Positions 33,349-42,605 of a stretch of DNA of 64,000 nt are shown in pieces. Position 1 is the stretch's first letter; the number at the start of each line of letters is the position of its first letter. The stretch covers positions 40,828 through 104,827 of the forward strand of contig NZ_FMAF01000020.1 of assembly GCF_900094565.1 (NCBI RefSeq). Reading direction: 5' to 3'. A model generated the notes under the pieces. It made no database searches. It was not told the origin of the DNA and worked only from the letters and a program-made list of their open reading frames with translations. The DNA comes from Martinezella lusitana (lineage in GTDB: Bacteria > Pseudomonadota > Alphaproteobacteria > Rhizobiales > Rhizobiaceae). A program made the translations under genes and the position numbers.

Positions 33349-34650
33349 CACCAGCACTTCGTGATCGATGCGATCTTCTGCGCCGAAGAACTTCAGATAG
33401 CGCTCGACTTCCGCTGGTTCGCCCGTCGCCTTCTGCGGATTGTCCGAGAGCTTGACGGCCGGGCGGCCGTTGGCCTCGATGACCTTGCAGACGATGGAAA
33501 TGGGGTTGAGGCCCTTGAGTTCGGTCGGCGCGCAGCCGGCGAAATCATTGGTAAGATTGGTGCCCCAGCCGAAGCTCATGCGGACGCGGCCGTCGAAATG
33601 CTTGTAGGTATCGATGATCGCATTGACATCGAGGCCGTCGGAGAAGATCAGCAGCTTCTGGCGCGGATCGCGGCCCATCTTCTTCCACCAATCGATGATC
33701 TTCTCGCCGCCTTCGATAGGCGGCGCGCTGTCGGGACGGAAGCCGGTCCAGTCGGCCACCCATTCCGGTGCATCGCGCAGGAACGAGGCGGTACCGAAGG
33801 CATCGGGCAGAACCACCAGAAGGTTGCCGCCATAGAGGCGGTTCCAGTCGCGTAGCACCTTGTAGGGCGCCTTGCCGAGCTCTTCGTCATTCTTGGCAAG
33901 AGCGGCTGCGACCATCGGCAGCTCATGTGCGTTGGTACCGACGGCTTCGAGATCCGAATCCATGGCGAGCAGCACGTTGCTCGTGCCGGTGAAAGCATGG
34001 GGCACGCCTTCCTTCAGCGCCTCGACGCACCAGCGCTGCCAGAGAAAGCTATGACGACGGCGCGTACCGAAATCGGAGATGCGCAGGTGCGGCAGCTCCC
34101 TCAACCGCTCGACCTTTTCCCACATCTTCGCCTTGGCGCGCGCATAGAGCACATCGAGCGTGAATGGACCGAGCGCCTTCAGCGCCGTGCGCGAGCGAAG
34201 CTCGTTGATGATGGCGAGCGCCGGGATTTCCCACATGGTCGTTTCCTTCCACGAACCGTGGAAGTCGAGAATATACTGGCCATCGCGCTTCGACAGTTCA
34301 TAGTCCGGCAGCTGGAAATTCGACAGCCAGGCAAGGAATTCCGGCTCGAAAATCTGGGCGCGGCCGTAGAAGCTGTTACCCGCGAGCCAAATCATCTCCT
34401 TCTTGGAGAGCCTGAGCGTGCGGGCGTGATCGAGCTGTTCGCGCAGTTCCCTCTCATCGATCACCTCGGCAAGCCGGACGCTCTTGGTGCGATTGATCAA
34501 GGAGAAGGTGGCGTCGACATCCGGATAGAGCTTCCAGATCATCTGGAGCATCAGAAGCTTATAGAAATCCGTATCGATCAGGCTGCGGATGATCGGATCG
34601 AGCTTCCAGGTATGGTTATAGACGCGGGTGGCGATATCCGTCTTCGTCAT
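33346..34650 (-). CDS. pncB: Nicotinate phosphoribosyltransferase
   Basis: A 434-residue NAD-salvage enzyme that makes nicotinate mononucleotide from nicotinate and PRPP with ATP hydrolysis. 'SLIDTDFYKLLMLQMIWKLY' at the N-terminus and 'FGTRRRHSFLWQRW' (carrying the autophosphorylated His) identify it. Later motifs are 'FSDGLDVNAIIDTYKHF' and 'FGWGTNLTNDF'. CAGGAA is about 5 bases before the ATG. The TAG stop is part of the repeat element copy A. Confidence 0.96.
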   Translation of the reverse strand: MTKTDIATRVYNHTWKLDPIIRSLIDTDFYKLLMLQMIWKLYPDVDATFSLINRTKSVRLAEVIDERELREQLDHARTLRLSKKEMIWLAGNSFYGRAQIFEPEFLAWLSNFQLPDYELSKRDGQYILDFHGSWKETTMWEIPALAIINELRSRTALKALGPFTLDVLYARAKAKMWEKVERLRELPHLRISDFGTRRRHSFLWQRWCVEALKEGVPHAFTGTSNVLLAMDSDLEAVGTNAHELPMVAAALAKNDEELGKAPYKVLRDWNRLYGGNLLVVLPDAFGTASFLRDAPEWVADWTGFRPDSAPPIEGGEKIIDWWKKMGRDPRQKLLIFSDGLDVNAIIDTYKHFDGRVRMSFGWGTNLTNDFAGCAPTELKGLNPISIVCKVIEANGRPAVKLSDNPQKATGEPAEVERYLKFFGAEDRIDHEVLV

Positions 34651-34987
34651 GTCGTTCCTGCCCCGTCTCCTGCGCTCCGGACGTCATGCTTGCCGCCCGC
34701 CGACGCGTCGGCACGCGTATGTGGTGCCTGTTATCAAAAAATGTTGAGCGAAAGTCCAGTCACTGAAAGAAAATTGATGCCAAAGCGACCGCACCGCTTT
34801 TGAACATGCACGGGCACGGCTGAACTGTGCCCATAGCTGCCCATCCCGAACGATATAGTGGTCGGCAGAGGTCATTCCAGCGGGGCTTAGAGCGGTTTAG
34901 CGATTCATGGAATCGCCGAACGCTCTATCTGTTTATTTTTACGCAATTCCGGACGGAAAACCGCTGCGCACTTTTCCTGGAGTTGCT
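34651..34987. promoter_or_regulatory. Intergenic region upstream of pncB, including repeat copy B
   Basis: 337 bases between pncB and the ghrA-like gene. The half next to pncB (34651-34880) should contain the pncB promoter and shows no ORF or operator that I can defend. The other half is occupied by repeat copy B. Confidence 0.45.
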
Positions 34988-34990
34988 CTA
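34888..34990. repeat. Rhizobial intergenic repeat, copy B (complete)
   Basis: A 103-base element bounded by TAGAGC (34888) and GCTCTA (34985-34990). The left half is a hairpin: TAGAGCG (34888-34894) pairs with CGCTCTA (34921-34927), enclosing an inner CGATTC/GAATCG stem. The right half carries CGCAATTCCGGACGGAAAA and CTTTTCCTGGAGTTGC, able to pair partially. The same core occurs in copies A and C. The last three bases give the TAG stop of the minus-strand ghrA-like gene. Confidence 0.8.
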
Positions 34991-35947
34991 GTAACCCCGG
35001 CCGCGATCCACCAGATGCAGCAGCGGCACACCGCGTTCGAAGCGGGCGATCTGTTCCTCGACATAGCGGAACAGCGCTCTTTCCTCCGACATGGCGGAAT
35101 CATGCGGCGTGATGATAACATTTTCCAGACCCCAGAGGGGATCGTCCGCCGCCAAAGGCTCGACTGTAAAGACGTCGAGCGACGCGCCGCCAAGCACGCC
35201 AGTCCCGATCGCCGAGGCGATATCGGCCTGGACCTGGCTCTTGCCGCGGCCGGCATTGATGAACACCGGTTTGCCGAGCGCACCGTCGCGGCGGAGTCTG
35301 GAAAAGAGCGAGGCGTCGTATAGCCCCGTTGTTTCCGGCGTCAGCGGCAGCAGCCCGACCAGAATATCGGTCCGCGCGAGAAAGGTATCCAGCTCGCCGG
35401 CATCGAAGGTTTCCATGCCATCGATCTGTTTCTTGTTGCGGGACCAGCCGATGACGTTGAAACCCATGACCTTCAGCTTGGCGGCGGCATCGCAGCCGAG
35501 AACGCCAAGGCCCATGACGCCGACGGTGACATCACCTGCCTCGGGGCCATCCTGCGGAACCCAGACGCGCTGGCGCTGGTTCCTGAAATGCCCCGGAACA
35601 TCGCGCAGGTGCATAAGGCATTGCATCACGACCCATTCGCTCATGCGCACCGTCAGGCTGCGATCGACGAAGCGGACGATCGGTATGTCCGGCAGGCCGG
35701 CAATCGACATCATCGAATCGACACCGGCGCCCCCCGAGAAAATGACCTTGAGATTGGGCGCACGCTCAAAAATGTCGGCATCCGGCTTCCACAGAAGCGC
35801 ATAGTCGACATGGCTCAGATCCACACCCTTGCTCGCGGGATCGGCGAGATTGATGCTGCCGCGATCGGCAAAGGCGGTCTTCAGCACTTTGGCGATCATA
35901 GCGGGATCGAATTTGAGGTCGACGAGAACGGGGCTTTTGGCCGGCAT
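34988..35947 (-). CDS. D-isomer 2-hydroxyacid dehydrogenase (GhrA-like glyoxylate/hydroxypyruvate reductase)
   Basis: A 319-residue NAD(P)-dependent dehydrogenase. The Rossmann motif 'VGVMGLGVLGCDAAAKL' lies mid-protein, the catalytic Arg in 'INAGRGKSQV', Glu in 'DVFTVEPLAADDPLW' and His in 'IITPHDSAM'. The overall layout matches GhrA-type reductases. It lies 11 bases after the yejF-type gene in the same direction and is probably co-transcribed with the peptide transporter, although no metabolic link is obvious. Its TAG stop is contributed by repeat copy B. Confidence 0.9.
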   Translation of the reverse strand: MPAKSPVLVDLKFDPAMIAKVLKTAFADRGSINLADPASKGVDLSHVDYALLWKPDADIFERAPNLKVIFSGGAGVDSMMSIAGLPDIPIVRFVDRSLTVRMSEWVVMQCLMHLRDVPGHFRNQRQRVWVPQDGPEAGDVTVGVMGLGVLGCDAAAKLKVMGFNVIGWSRNKKQIDGMETFDAGELDTFLARTDILVGLLPLTPETTGLYDASLFSRLRRDGALGKPVFINAGRGKSQVQADIASAIGTGVLGGASLDVFTVEPLAADDPLWGLENVIITPHDSAMSEERALFRYVEEQIARFERGVPLLHLVDRGRGY

Positions 35948-35958
35948 GGCGATTGTCT

Positions 35959-37596
35959 TTATTGCTGGATAGTGGCGGTGGGCACCGCCTCGATGTTGAA
36001 GGCGGCGGCGAGAAGCGCCTTGGTATAATCCTCTTTCGGCGCGCGGAAAATATCGGCCGAGGTGCCCTGCTCCACGACCTTGCCGAAGCGCATGACGATC
36101 AGCTCGTTGGCGAGCGCCTTGACCACCTTCAGGTCGTGGCTGATGAAGAGGTAGGCAAGGTCATGCCGCTTCTGAAGGTCGCGCAGAAGGTCGACCACCT
36201 GCGCCTGCACGCTCATGTCGAGTGCCGAGGTCGGCTCGTCGAGCATGACGAAGCGCGGCTTCAGCACCATGGCGCGGGCAATGGCGATGCGCTGACGCTG
36301 GCCGCCGGAGAATTCATGCGGGAAACGCCAGCGGGTCAACGGATCGAGGCCGACTTCCTCCAGCGCCCAGCAGACGCGCTTTTCCCGCTCGTCCGCCGAA
36401 AGCGACCGCTCATGCACCTTGAGCCCCTCGGCGATGATTTCGCCCACCGACATGCGTGGGCTCAGAGAACCGTAGGGGTCCTGGAAGACGACCTGCAACT
36501 GGTTGCGGAGCGGCCGCATCTCGCGGAAGGAATAGCCGGCTATGTCCTTGCCGACGAAGGCGATGCGCCCCTGGGAAGAAATGAGCCGGGCCAGTGCCAG
36601 GCCGAGGGTCGTCTTGCCGGAGCCGGATTCGCCGACGACGCCGAGCGTCTGGCCGGCCCGGAGCTTGAGATCGATGCCGTCGACGGCTTTGACGTGATCG
36701 ACGACCTTGCGCATGAAGCCCGCCTTGATCGGGAACCAGACGCGGATATCGCTGCCTTCCATGACCACGGGCTTGCTGGCATCGCCAAGCGGCGGCTCGC
36801 CGCGCGGCTCGGCGGCAAGCAGGTGACGGGTGTATTCATGCTGCGGCCGGGTGAAGACATCCTCCACCGGACCGGTCTCGACGATGTGGCCTTTGGTCAT
36901 CACGCAGACGCGGTCGGCGAACTTGCGGACGATGCCGAGGTCATGGGTGATGAACAGCATCGACATGCCGTGCACGCCCTTGAGATCCCGCAGCAGCTCT
37001 AGGATCTGCGCCTGCACCGTCACATCGAGCGCCGTCGTCGGCTCGTCGGCGATCAGCAGCTCGGGACGGTTGGCGAGCGCCATGGCGATCATCACGCGCT
37101 GGCGCTGGCCGCCGGACAGCTCGTGCGGATAGGCCTTGAGACGCTTCTCCGGCTCACGGATACCGACCTGGTTCAGGAGCTCCAGCGTGCGGCTGCGGGC
37201 GGCCTGGCCGCCCATGCCCTGATGCAAGGCCAGGATCTCGCCGATCTGCCGTTCGATCGAATGGAGCGGATTGAGCGAGGTCATCGGCTCCTGAAAGATC
37301 ATCGTGATGTCGTTGCCGCGCACGGCGCGCAGCTCGTTATCCGACGCCTTCAGCATATCCTTGCCCTTGAACAGGATCTCGCCCGAGGGGTGGCTGGCGG
37401 CCGGATAGGGCAGCAGCTTCAGGATGGAATTGGCCGACACGGATTTGCCTGAGCCGGATTCGCCGACCAGCGCCAGGACCTCGCCCTTTCTTATATCGAA
37501 CGAGATGCCATCGACCGCGGTCAAGGTATTTCCGCCCTGGTGGAAGGCGACGGACAGATTGCGGACGGACAGCAGGGGAGTGGAATTCTCGCTCAT
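35959..37596 (-). CDS. yejF: Peptide/microcin C-type ABC transporter double ATPase (YejF)
   Basis: A 545-residue fusion of two oppDF-type ATPases. The first Walker A is GESGSGKSV near residue 45 with signature 'LSGGQRQRVMIAMALANRPE'; the second is GESGSGKTT near residue 320 with 'FSGGQRQRIAIARAM'. The fused arrangement is typical of YejF, which powers uptake of oligopeptides. Its start overlaps the yejE-type permease gene by 4 bases. Confidence 0.94.
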   Translation of the reverse strand: MSENSTPLLSVRNLSVAFHQGGNTLTAVDGISFDIRKGEVLALVGESGSGKSVSANSILKLLPYPAASHPSGEILFKGKDMLKASDNELRAVRGNDITMIFQEPMTSLNPLHSIERQIGEILALHQGMGGQAARSRTLELLNQVGIREPEKRLKAYPHELSGGQRQRVMIAMALANRPELLIADEPTTALDVTVQAQILELLRDLKGVHGMSMLFITHDLGIVRKFADRVCVMTKGHIVETGPVEDVFTRPQHEYTRHLLAAEPRGEPPLGDASKPVVMEGSDIRVWFPIKAGFMRKVVDHVKAVDGIDLKLRAGQTLGVVGESGSGKTTLGLALARLISSQGRIAFVGKDIAGYSFREMRPLRNQLQVVFQDPYGSLSPRMSVGEIIAEGLKVHERSLSADEREKRVCWALEEVGLDPLTRWRFPHEFSGGQRQRIAIARAMVLKPRFVMLDEPTSALDMSVQAQVVDLLRDLQKRHDLAYLFISHDLKVVKALANELIVMRFGKVVEQGTSADIFRAPKEDYTKALLAAAFNIEAVPTATIQQ

Positions 37597-38747
37597 CGGA
37601 ACGTCTTCCTCGGATCGAAGGCGTCACGCACGGCCTCGCCGATGAAAATCAGCAGCGACAGCATGATCGACATGGTGAAGAAGGCCGACAGCCCGAGCCA
37701 TGGAGCCTGCAGGTTGGATTTGCCCTGGGCGATCATCTCACCCAGCGACGGCGAGCCGGGTGGCATGCCAAAGCCTAAGAAATCGAGCGAGGTCAAGGTC
37801 GAAATCGAGCCTGACAGGATGAAGGGGACGAAGGTGAGCGTCGCGACCATGGCATTCGGCAGCAGGTGCCGATACATGATGGTGAGGTTGTCGACGCCGA
37901 GCGCCCGGGCGGCACGAACATATTCGAAATTGCGCGCCCGCAGGAATTCGGCGCGCACGACGCCGACGAGACCGACCCAGGAAAACAGCAGCAATATGCC
38001 GAGAAGGATAAAGAAGCCAGGCGGCAGGACGGACGCGATGATCAGCAGGATATAGAGCACCGGCATCGACGACCAGATCTCGATGAAGCGCTGCATCAAC
38101 AGGTCGGTCCATCCGCCGAAATAGCCCTGCATCGCGCCGGCGCAGACGCCGACGACAGCCGAGCAGATGGTGAGCACCAGCCCGAACAGCACCGATATGC
38201 GGAAGCCGTAGATCAGCCGGGCCAGCACATCGCGCGCTTGGTCATCGGTGCCGAGCCAGTTGAAATTGCTCCAGTTGCAGTTCGGGTCGGCAACGCCTCC
38301 CGCATAGCCTGAACAGCGCTGCTCCTTGCTCATCATCCAGAACGGCGGGGTCGGCGCCGACTTTCCTTGGGGAAGGTTGGAATTTGCCGTCTGATAGGAA
38401 TAGTGGATCGGCGGCCAGAGCATCCAGCCGTTGGCATTGATCTCGTCCTGAATGTCCTGCGCGCGGTAATCCGTCTGCGCCAGGAAGCCGCCGAACTTCT
38501 CTTCGGGATAATCGACGAAGATCGGCGTCAGGATCTCGCCCTTGTAGGAGACCAGGATCGGCCGGTCGTTGGCGATGAACTCGGCGCCGAGGGTGAGGAC
38601 GAACAGAACGAGGAAAATCCAGAGCGACCAGTAGCCACGGCGGTTCGCCTTGAAATTCTCCCAGCGGCGCACGTTGGTCGGCGAGAACAGCCCCTTGCGC
38701 GGCGGCTTTACCGTCGTCGGGGTTGCCGGAGGGTTGGCTGCATCCAT
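37593..38747 (-). CDS. yejE: Peptide ABC transporter permease (YejE)
   Basis: A 384-residue permease of the DppC/OppC type. It has an N-terminal cytoplasmic stretch, a first membrane helix ('SLWIFLVLFVLTLGAEFI'), a long periplasmic loop with 'NFNWLGTDDQARDVLARLIYG', and the C-terminal permease core with the EAA region 'EYVRAARALGVDNLTIMYRH'. The ATG at 38747 overlaps the yejB stop by one base (TGATG); the much longer upstream frame is antisense-like and overlaps yejB. The long periplasmic loop distinguishes YejE from shorter OppC proteins. Confidence 0.94.
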   Translation of the reverse strand: MDAANPPATPTTVKPPRKGLFSPTNVRRWENFKANRRGYWSLWIFLVLFVLTLGAEFIANDRPILVSYKGEILTPIFVDYPEEKFGGFLAQTDYRAQDIQDEINANGWMLWPPIHYSYQTANSNLPQGKSAPTPPFWMMSKEQRCSGYAGGVADPNCNWSNFNWLGTDDQARDVLARLIYGFRISVLFGLVLTICSAVVGVCAGAMQGYFGGWTDLLMQRFIEIWSSMPVLYILLIIASVLPPGFFILLGILLLFSWVGLVGVVRAEFLRARNFEYVRAARALGVDNLTIMYRHLLPNAMVATLTFVPFILSGSISTLTSLDFLGFGMPPGSPSLGEMIAQGKSNLQAPWLGLSAFFTMSIMLSLLIFIGEAVRDAFDPRKTFR

Positions 38748-39838
38748 CACACGTCCCTCCGCTCGAAGTCGATGCGAGGATCGATCCAGGTGTAGATCAG
38801 GTCGGAAACGAGGCCGACGACGAGGCCGAGCAGCGAAAAGATGAAGAGCGTCGCAAACACCACTGGATAGTCGCGCTGGACGACGGAGAGATAGCTGAGG
38901 CGGCCGAGGCCATCCAGCGAGAAGATGTTCTCGATCAGCAGCGAACCGGTGAAGAAGGCGGAAATGAAGGCGCCGGGAAAGCCGGCGATGACGATCAGCA
39001 TGGCGTTGCGGAAGACATGGCCATAGAGCACGCGCCGCTCGCTCAACCCCTTGGCGCGAGCGGTGGTGACATATTGCTTCTTGATTTCCTCGATGAAGGA
39101 ATTCTTGGTGAGCAGCGTCGTGGTGGCAAAGGCGGCGAGCGACAGCGAAATCAGCGGCAGCACCAGATGCCAGAGATAATCGAGGATCTTCTGCCACCAA
39201 TTGAGATCGGCGAAATTGTCGGAGACGAGACCACGCAGCGGGAACCAATCGAAGAAGGAGCCGCCGGCAAACAGCACGATCAGCATGATGCCGAAAAGAA
39301 AACTCGGGACGGCATAGCCGATGATGATGATGCCCGAGGTCCAGACATCGAAGGTCGATCCATCCTGCACCGCCTTGCGGATGCCCAGCGGGATTGAGAT
39401 CGCATAGGAGAAGATCAGGATCCAGATGCCGAGCGAGATCGACACAGGCAGTTTCTGGCCAATGAGGTCGATGACCGAAGTATTGCGGAAAAAGCTTTCG
39501 CCGAAATCGAAGCGGATATAGTTCCACATCATCTGGCCGAAGCGCTCAAGCGGTGGCTTGTCGAAACCGAACTGTTTGTCGAGCTTGGCGATCAGCTCGG
39601 GATCGAGCCCCTGCGCGCCGCGATATTTCGAGCCGCTGTCCTCAACCGCCTGCTGCGCGAGCATGTCCGTGCCGCCCGAAAGCCGGCCGGTGGCGTTGTC
39701 GCCTTGGCCGGTCAATTGCGCGATGACCTGCTCGACCGGACCGCCGGGCGCAAACTGTACGATGGTGAAGGAAATAGCCATGATGCCGACGATGGTCGGG
39801 ATCATCAGCAGCAGGCGTCTGAGGATATAGGCGCCCAT
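38747..39838 (-). CDS. yejB: Peptide ABC transporter permease (YejB)
   Basis: A 363-residue DppB/OppB-type permease with N-terminal 'YILRRLLLMIPTIVGIMAIS', a periplasmic loop containing 'RGAQGLDPELIAKLDKQFG', and the permease core with EAA region 'YVTTARAKGLSERRVLYGHV'. It forms the channel with YejE. GAGGGAG lies about 10 bases before the ATG. It follows the binding-protein gene by 169 bases. Confidence 0.95.
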   Translation of the reverse strand: MGAYILRRLLLMIPTIVGIMAISFTIVQFAPGGPVEQVIAQLTGQGDNATGRLSGGTDMLAQQAVEDSGSKYRGAQGLDPELIAKLDKQFGFDKPPLERFGQMMWNYIRFDFGESFFRNTSVIDLIGQKLPVSISLGIWILIFSYAISIPLGIRKAVQDGSTFDVWTSGIIIIGYAVPSFLFGIMLIVLFAGGSFFDWFPLRGLVSDNFADLNWWQKILDYLWHLVLPLISLSLAAFATTTLLTKNSFIEEIKKQYVTTARAKGLSERRVLYGHVFRNAMLIVIAGFPGAFISAFFTGSLLIENIFSLDGLGRLSYLSVVQRDYPVVFATLFIFSLLGLVVGLVSDLIYTWIDPRIDFERRDV

Positions 39839-40007
39839 CAGCCCATTGCTCCCTCGCAGAGGGACATGTCCCGCCTCGCCTCAATCCGTCCGTCGTTCAA
39901 TTCACATTCCCTTCCGCCGCATACAGACCGGCGCAGTCATTTCAGCTTGAAACTTGCGAATCAGCCTTAGCATTTGGAGGCAGCAAGCCCCCTATTGCAA
40001 GAGAGCC

Positions 40008-41846
40008 TCACTTTCCGGCGCTTTTCGACCACCATACGTCTGGGAAGCCGATGGAGTAGTAAGGAAGTTCCGGAAGATGTTCGAACTTGTCCCAATAGGC
40101 GATCCTGGTCGTCGTCCCGTAGAAAGTGGGCAAAACATAGTGGTGGGCGAGCAGCACGCGATCGAGTGCCTTGGTCGTCGCTTCCTTCTCCGCCACGTCC
40201 TTCGCGAGGATCACTTTCTGGATGAGGTCGTCGACGCCCGGGTCGGCTATTCCCGCGTAGTTGCGCGATCCCTGGCGGGCGGCGGAGGCGGAGCCCCAGT
40301 ATTCGGCCTGCTCGTTGCCGGGGTTCAGCGTCTCCGCCCAGACGACCCAGATCATATCATAGTCGAAGCTGCGGATGCGGTTGATGTACTGCGAGGGATC
40401 GACCGTCCTGACGCTGGCATCGATGCCGATGCGCTTCAGGTTCTGTACATAAGGCAGCACCGATCTTTCCAGCGAAGGATTGTTCAGCAAGAGTTCCAGC
40501 GAAAACGGCTGGCCGCTCTGCGCGTTCACCATTTTATTGCCCTTGAGAATCCAGCCCGCGTCCTTGAACAAACCAATAGCCTTGCGAAAATTATCGCGCG
40601 CCTTTTGCGGGTCGCCGCCGACGGGATTGGCATAGGGCACGGTAAAGACATCGGCGGGCACCTTGTCCTTGACGCTGTTCAGAACATTGAGCTCCTCGCC
40701 TTGCGGGAGACCGGAGGAGGCGAATTTCGTACCGAAAAAGAAGCTGTCGACACGCGTCAACTTCCCGAAGGAAAGGGTTCGGTTGAGTTCCTCGAAATCG
40801 TAAACGTAGTTCAGCGCCTCGCGGACACGCTCGTCCTTGAATTGCGCGCGTCGCATATTGGGAACGAGCGCCTGCATGATGCCGACCGAGCGCAGCGTGT
40901 TGGGTAGTTCCTCCCGCTTGATGCGGCCGTCCTTGGCAGCTGGAAAATCGTAGCCGGTCACCCAATGGCTTGTGGAATTGTCCTGCCAGTAATCGATGAC
41001 GCCGCTACGAAACGCCTCGAACGCGACGTCGTAGTCAGAAAAATAGACATAATTTATCGCGCCGAAGTTGTTCGTGCCGATATTGACCGGCAGGTTCTTG
41101 CCCCAATAATCGTCGCGCAGTTCGTAGCGGATCGAAGAGCCAGGCTGGAAGGAAGCAATCTTATAGGGACCCGACCCCATGACGGGCTCGAGCGTGGTGC
41201 GCGAGATATCGCGCGGCTTGCCATCGGGGCCATTGGCTTCCCACCAATGTTTCGGCAGGATGGTCAGTTGGCCCAGGATCGAGGGAAGTTCGCGGTTGCC
41301 CTTCTCATCAAAACGAAAGGTAACGTCGCGCTCACCGGTTTTCTCGGCGCCCACGACATGGGCGTAGTAGCTTGTCACCATCAGATTGAGTTCTTTGGTT
41401 TTCTCAAAACTGAAGATCACATCCTCGGGCGTTACCGGCGTGCCGTCGGGCCACCTCGCTTCGGCGCGCAGCCGAAACGTCGCGCTCGAAACGTCATCGG
41501 GATAAGAGACGCCCTCGGCAAGCAAACCATAGGAAGAATTGGCCTCGTCATCGGCTTTCTTCAGCAACGTATCATAGATCAGCTCTGTCCCCTCGGCGAT
41601 ATTGCCCTTCGACAGGACAGGATTGAAGGTGTCAAACGTGCCGCTGCTCGACAGCTTCACCTCGCCGCCCTTCGGCGCATTCGGATTGACGTAATCGAAA
41701 TGCTTGAAACCGGGCTGGTATTTGAGATCGCCGAGAATGGCCGTGCCGATGCGGAATTGCGGCTCTTCGGCTTTCGAGGACGCTGGCAGGGCCAGCAGGC
41801 ACATGAGAGAAACAACCAAGCCTGCTTTCAACCGCGTCAATGCCAT
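40008..41846 (-). CDS. yejA: Extracellular peptide-binding protein (YejA-like, SBP family 5)
   Basis: A 612-residue periplasmic binding protein with a signal peptide ('LVVSLMCLLALPASSKA', cleavage near residue 26) and family-5 motifs 'FKHFDYVNPNAPKGGEVKLS' and 'FRLRAEARWPDGTPVTPEDV', the latter near residues 121-140. The length and the 'NPNAPKGG' motif match YejA-type proteins, which bind oligopeptides and, in E. coli, feed microcin C uptake. AGGAG is 8 bases upstream of the ATG. It heads the yejABEF-ghrA-like unit. Confidence 0.94.
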   Translation of the reverse strand: MALTRLKAGLVVSLMCLLALPASSKAEEPQFRIGTAILGDLKYQPGFKHFDYVNPNAPKGGEVKLSSSGTFDTFNPVLSKGNIAEGTELIYDTLLKKADDEANSSYGLLAEGVSYPDDVSSATFRLRAEARWPDGTPVTPEDVIFSFEKTKELNLMVTSYYAHVVGAEKTGERDVTFRFDEKGNRELPSILGQLTILPKHWWEANGPDGKPRDISRTTLEPVMGSGPYKIASFQPGSSIRYELRDDYWGKNLPVNIGTNNFGAINYVYFSDYDVAFEAFRSGVIDYWQDNSTSHWVTGYDFPAAKDGRIKREELPNTLRSVGIMQALVPNMRRAQFKDERVREALNYVYDFEELNRTLSFGKLTRVDSFFFGTKFASSGLPQGEELNVLNSVKDKVPADVFTVPYANPVGGDPQKARDNFRKAIGLFKDAGWILKGNKMVNAQSGQPFSLELLLNNPSLERSVLPYVQNLKRIGIDASVRTVDPSQYINRIRSFDYDMIWVVWAETLNPGNEQAEYWGSASAARQGSRNYAGIADPGVDDLIQKVILAKDVAEKEATTKALDRVLLAHHYVLPTFYGTTTRIAYWDKFEHLPELPYYSIGFPDVWWSKSAGK

Positions 41847-41955
41847 TCATCATCTCCTGATGCTTTTCCTAGAATCAGCATAAGCCAAATGAGGGCAAAA
41901 AACAGGACGCAATTGCTCACCTCTTCCCTCCGCAATCGTTTGGCAGCTCTCGAAA

Positions 41956-42582
41956 TCAGGTTTTGGAGGTGGCTTCTTCGAGACGCCGGCGCAGCATCAG
42001 GCGCAATTCGCTGACGACGCGTTGGTCCTCTTTGGCGTCGGGTTCGTTGGCGACGGCCGCGGCGATGCGCAACAGTTCGAGGACGATACCCGACATCAGC
42101 GTGATATCGTCCGATATCGACGGCTCCGCTCGCCGCAAGACGGCGGCGATCAACTCTTTCAATTCCGCACGCGAGCGCATCTTCCGGTCTTTAGGGATAT
42201 CGCGGCGCGCGGCAAGCACAGGAAATTCCGGAAATTCTTCGATAAATGCGCCAAGCGCATCGAAGATCGCTTCGCCGCTATCGGCTGCGGAGAGGCCGGA
42301 ACTGCGTTCCGCCAGGTTCTGAAGACCCGCCTTCAGCCGCTCCAGGCGATCGATATGCAGCGTCTCGGCAAGCAAAGGCTTGGTCGGAAAGAATTGATAG
42401 AGCGAGCCGATGGAGGATTGCGCCTCGGCCGCGATCTCAGTCATCGTTGCGGCTTCATAACCCTTCCGCGCAAAGACCCTTGCGGCCGCTTCCAGCAGGA
42501 CGACGACACGATCATGGCCGCGCTGCCGCTTCGGGGTGCGCGTCTTCAATTCTTCACTTGATTTTTGTGAGGTCATCCTCAT
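41956..42582 (-). CDS. TetR-family transcriptional regulator
   Basis: A 208-residue regulator. The N-terminal helix-turn-helix is within 'RVVVLLEAAARVFARKGYEA' and 'ATMTEIAAEAQSSIGSLYQF'. The C-terminal ligand domain is not assignable. Two Met codons are possible (42582 and 42576); the first has GGA 4-5 bases upstream. It is divergent from the isochorismatase-fold gene, with a palindrome overlapping the start region, so it probably controls both genes. Confidence 0.9.
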   Translation of the reverse strand: MRMTSQKSSEELKTRTPKRQRGHDRVVVLLEAAARVFARKGYEAATMTEIAAEAQSSIGSLYQFFPTKPLLAETLHIDRLERLKAGLQNLAERSSGLSAADSGEAIFDALGAFIEEFPEFPVLAARRDIPKDRKMRSRAELKELIAAVLRRAEPSISDDITLMSGIVLELLRIAAAVANEPDAKEDQRVVSELRLMLRRRLEEATSKT

Positions 42583-42600
42583 ATTTCCATTGTGAGGATG
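42574..42600. promoter_or_regulatory. Putative TetR operator
   Basis: Inverted repeat CATCCTCA (42574-42581) and TGAGGATG (42593-42600) with an 11-base spacer. It overlaps the start codon of the TetR gene and lies just before the divergent gene, the usual position for a local repressor site. Confidence 0.6.
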
Positions 42601-42605
42601 CCCTC

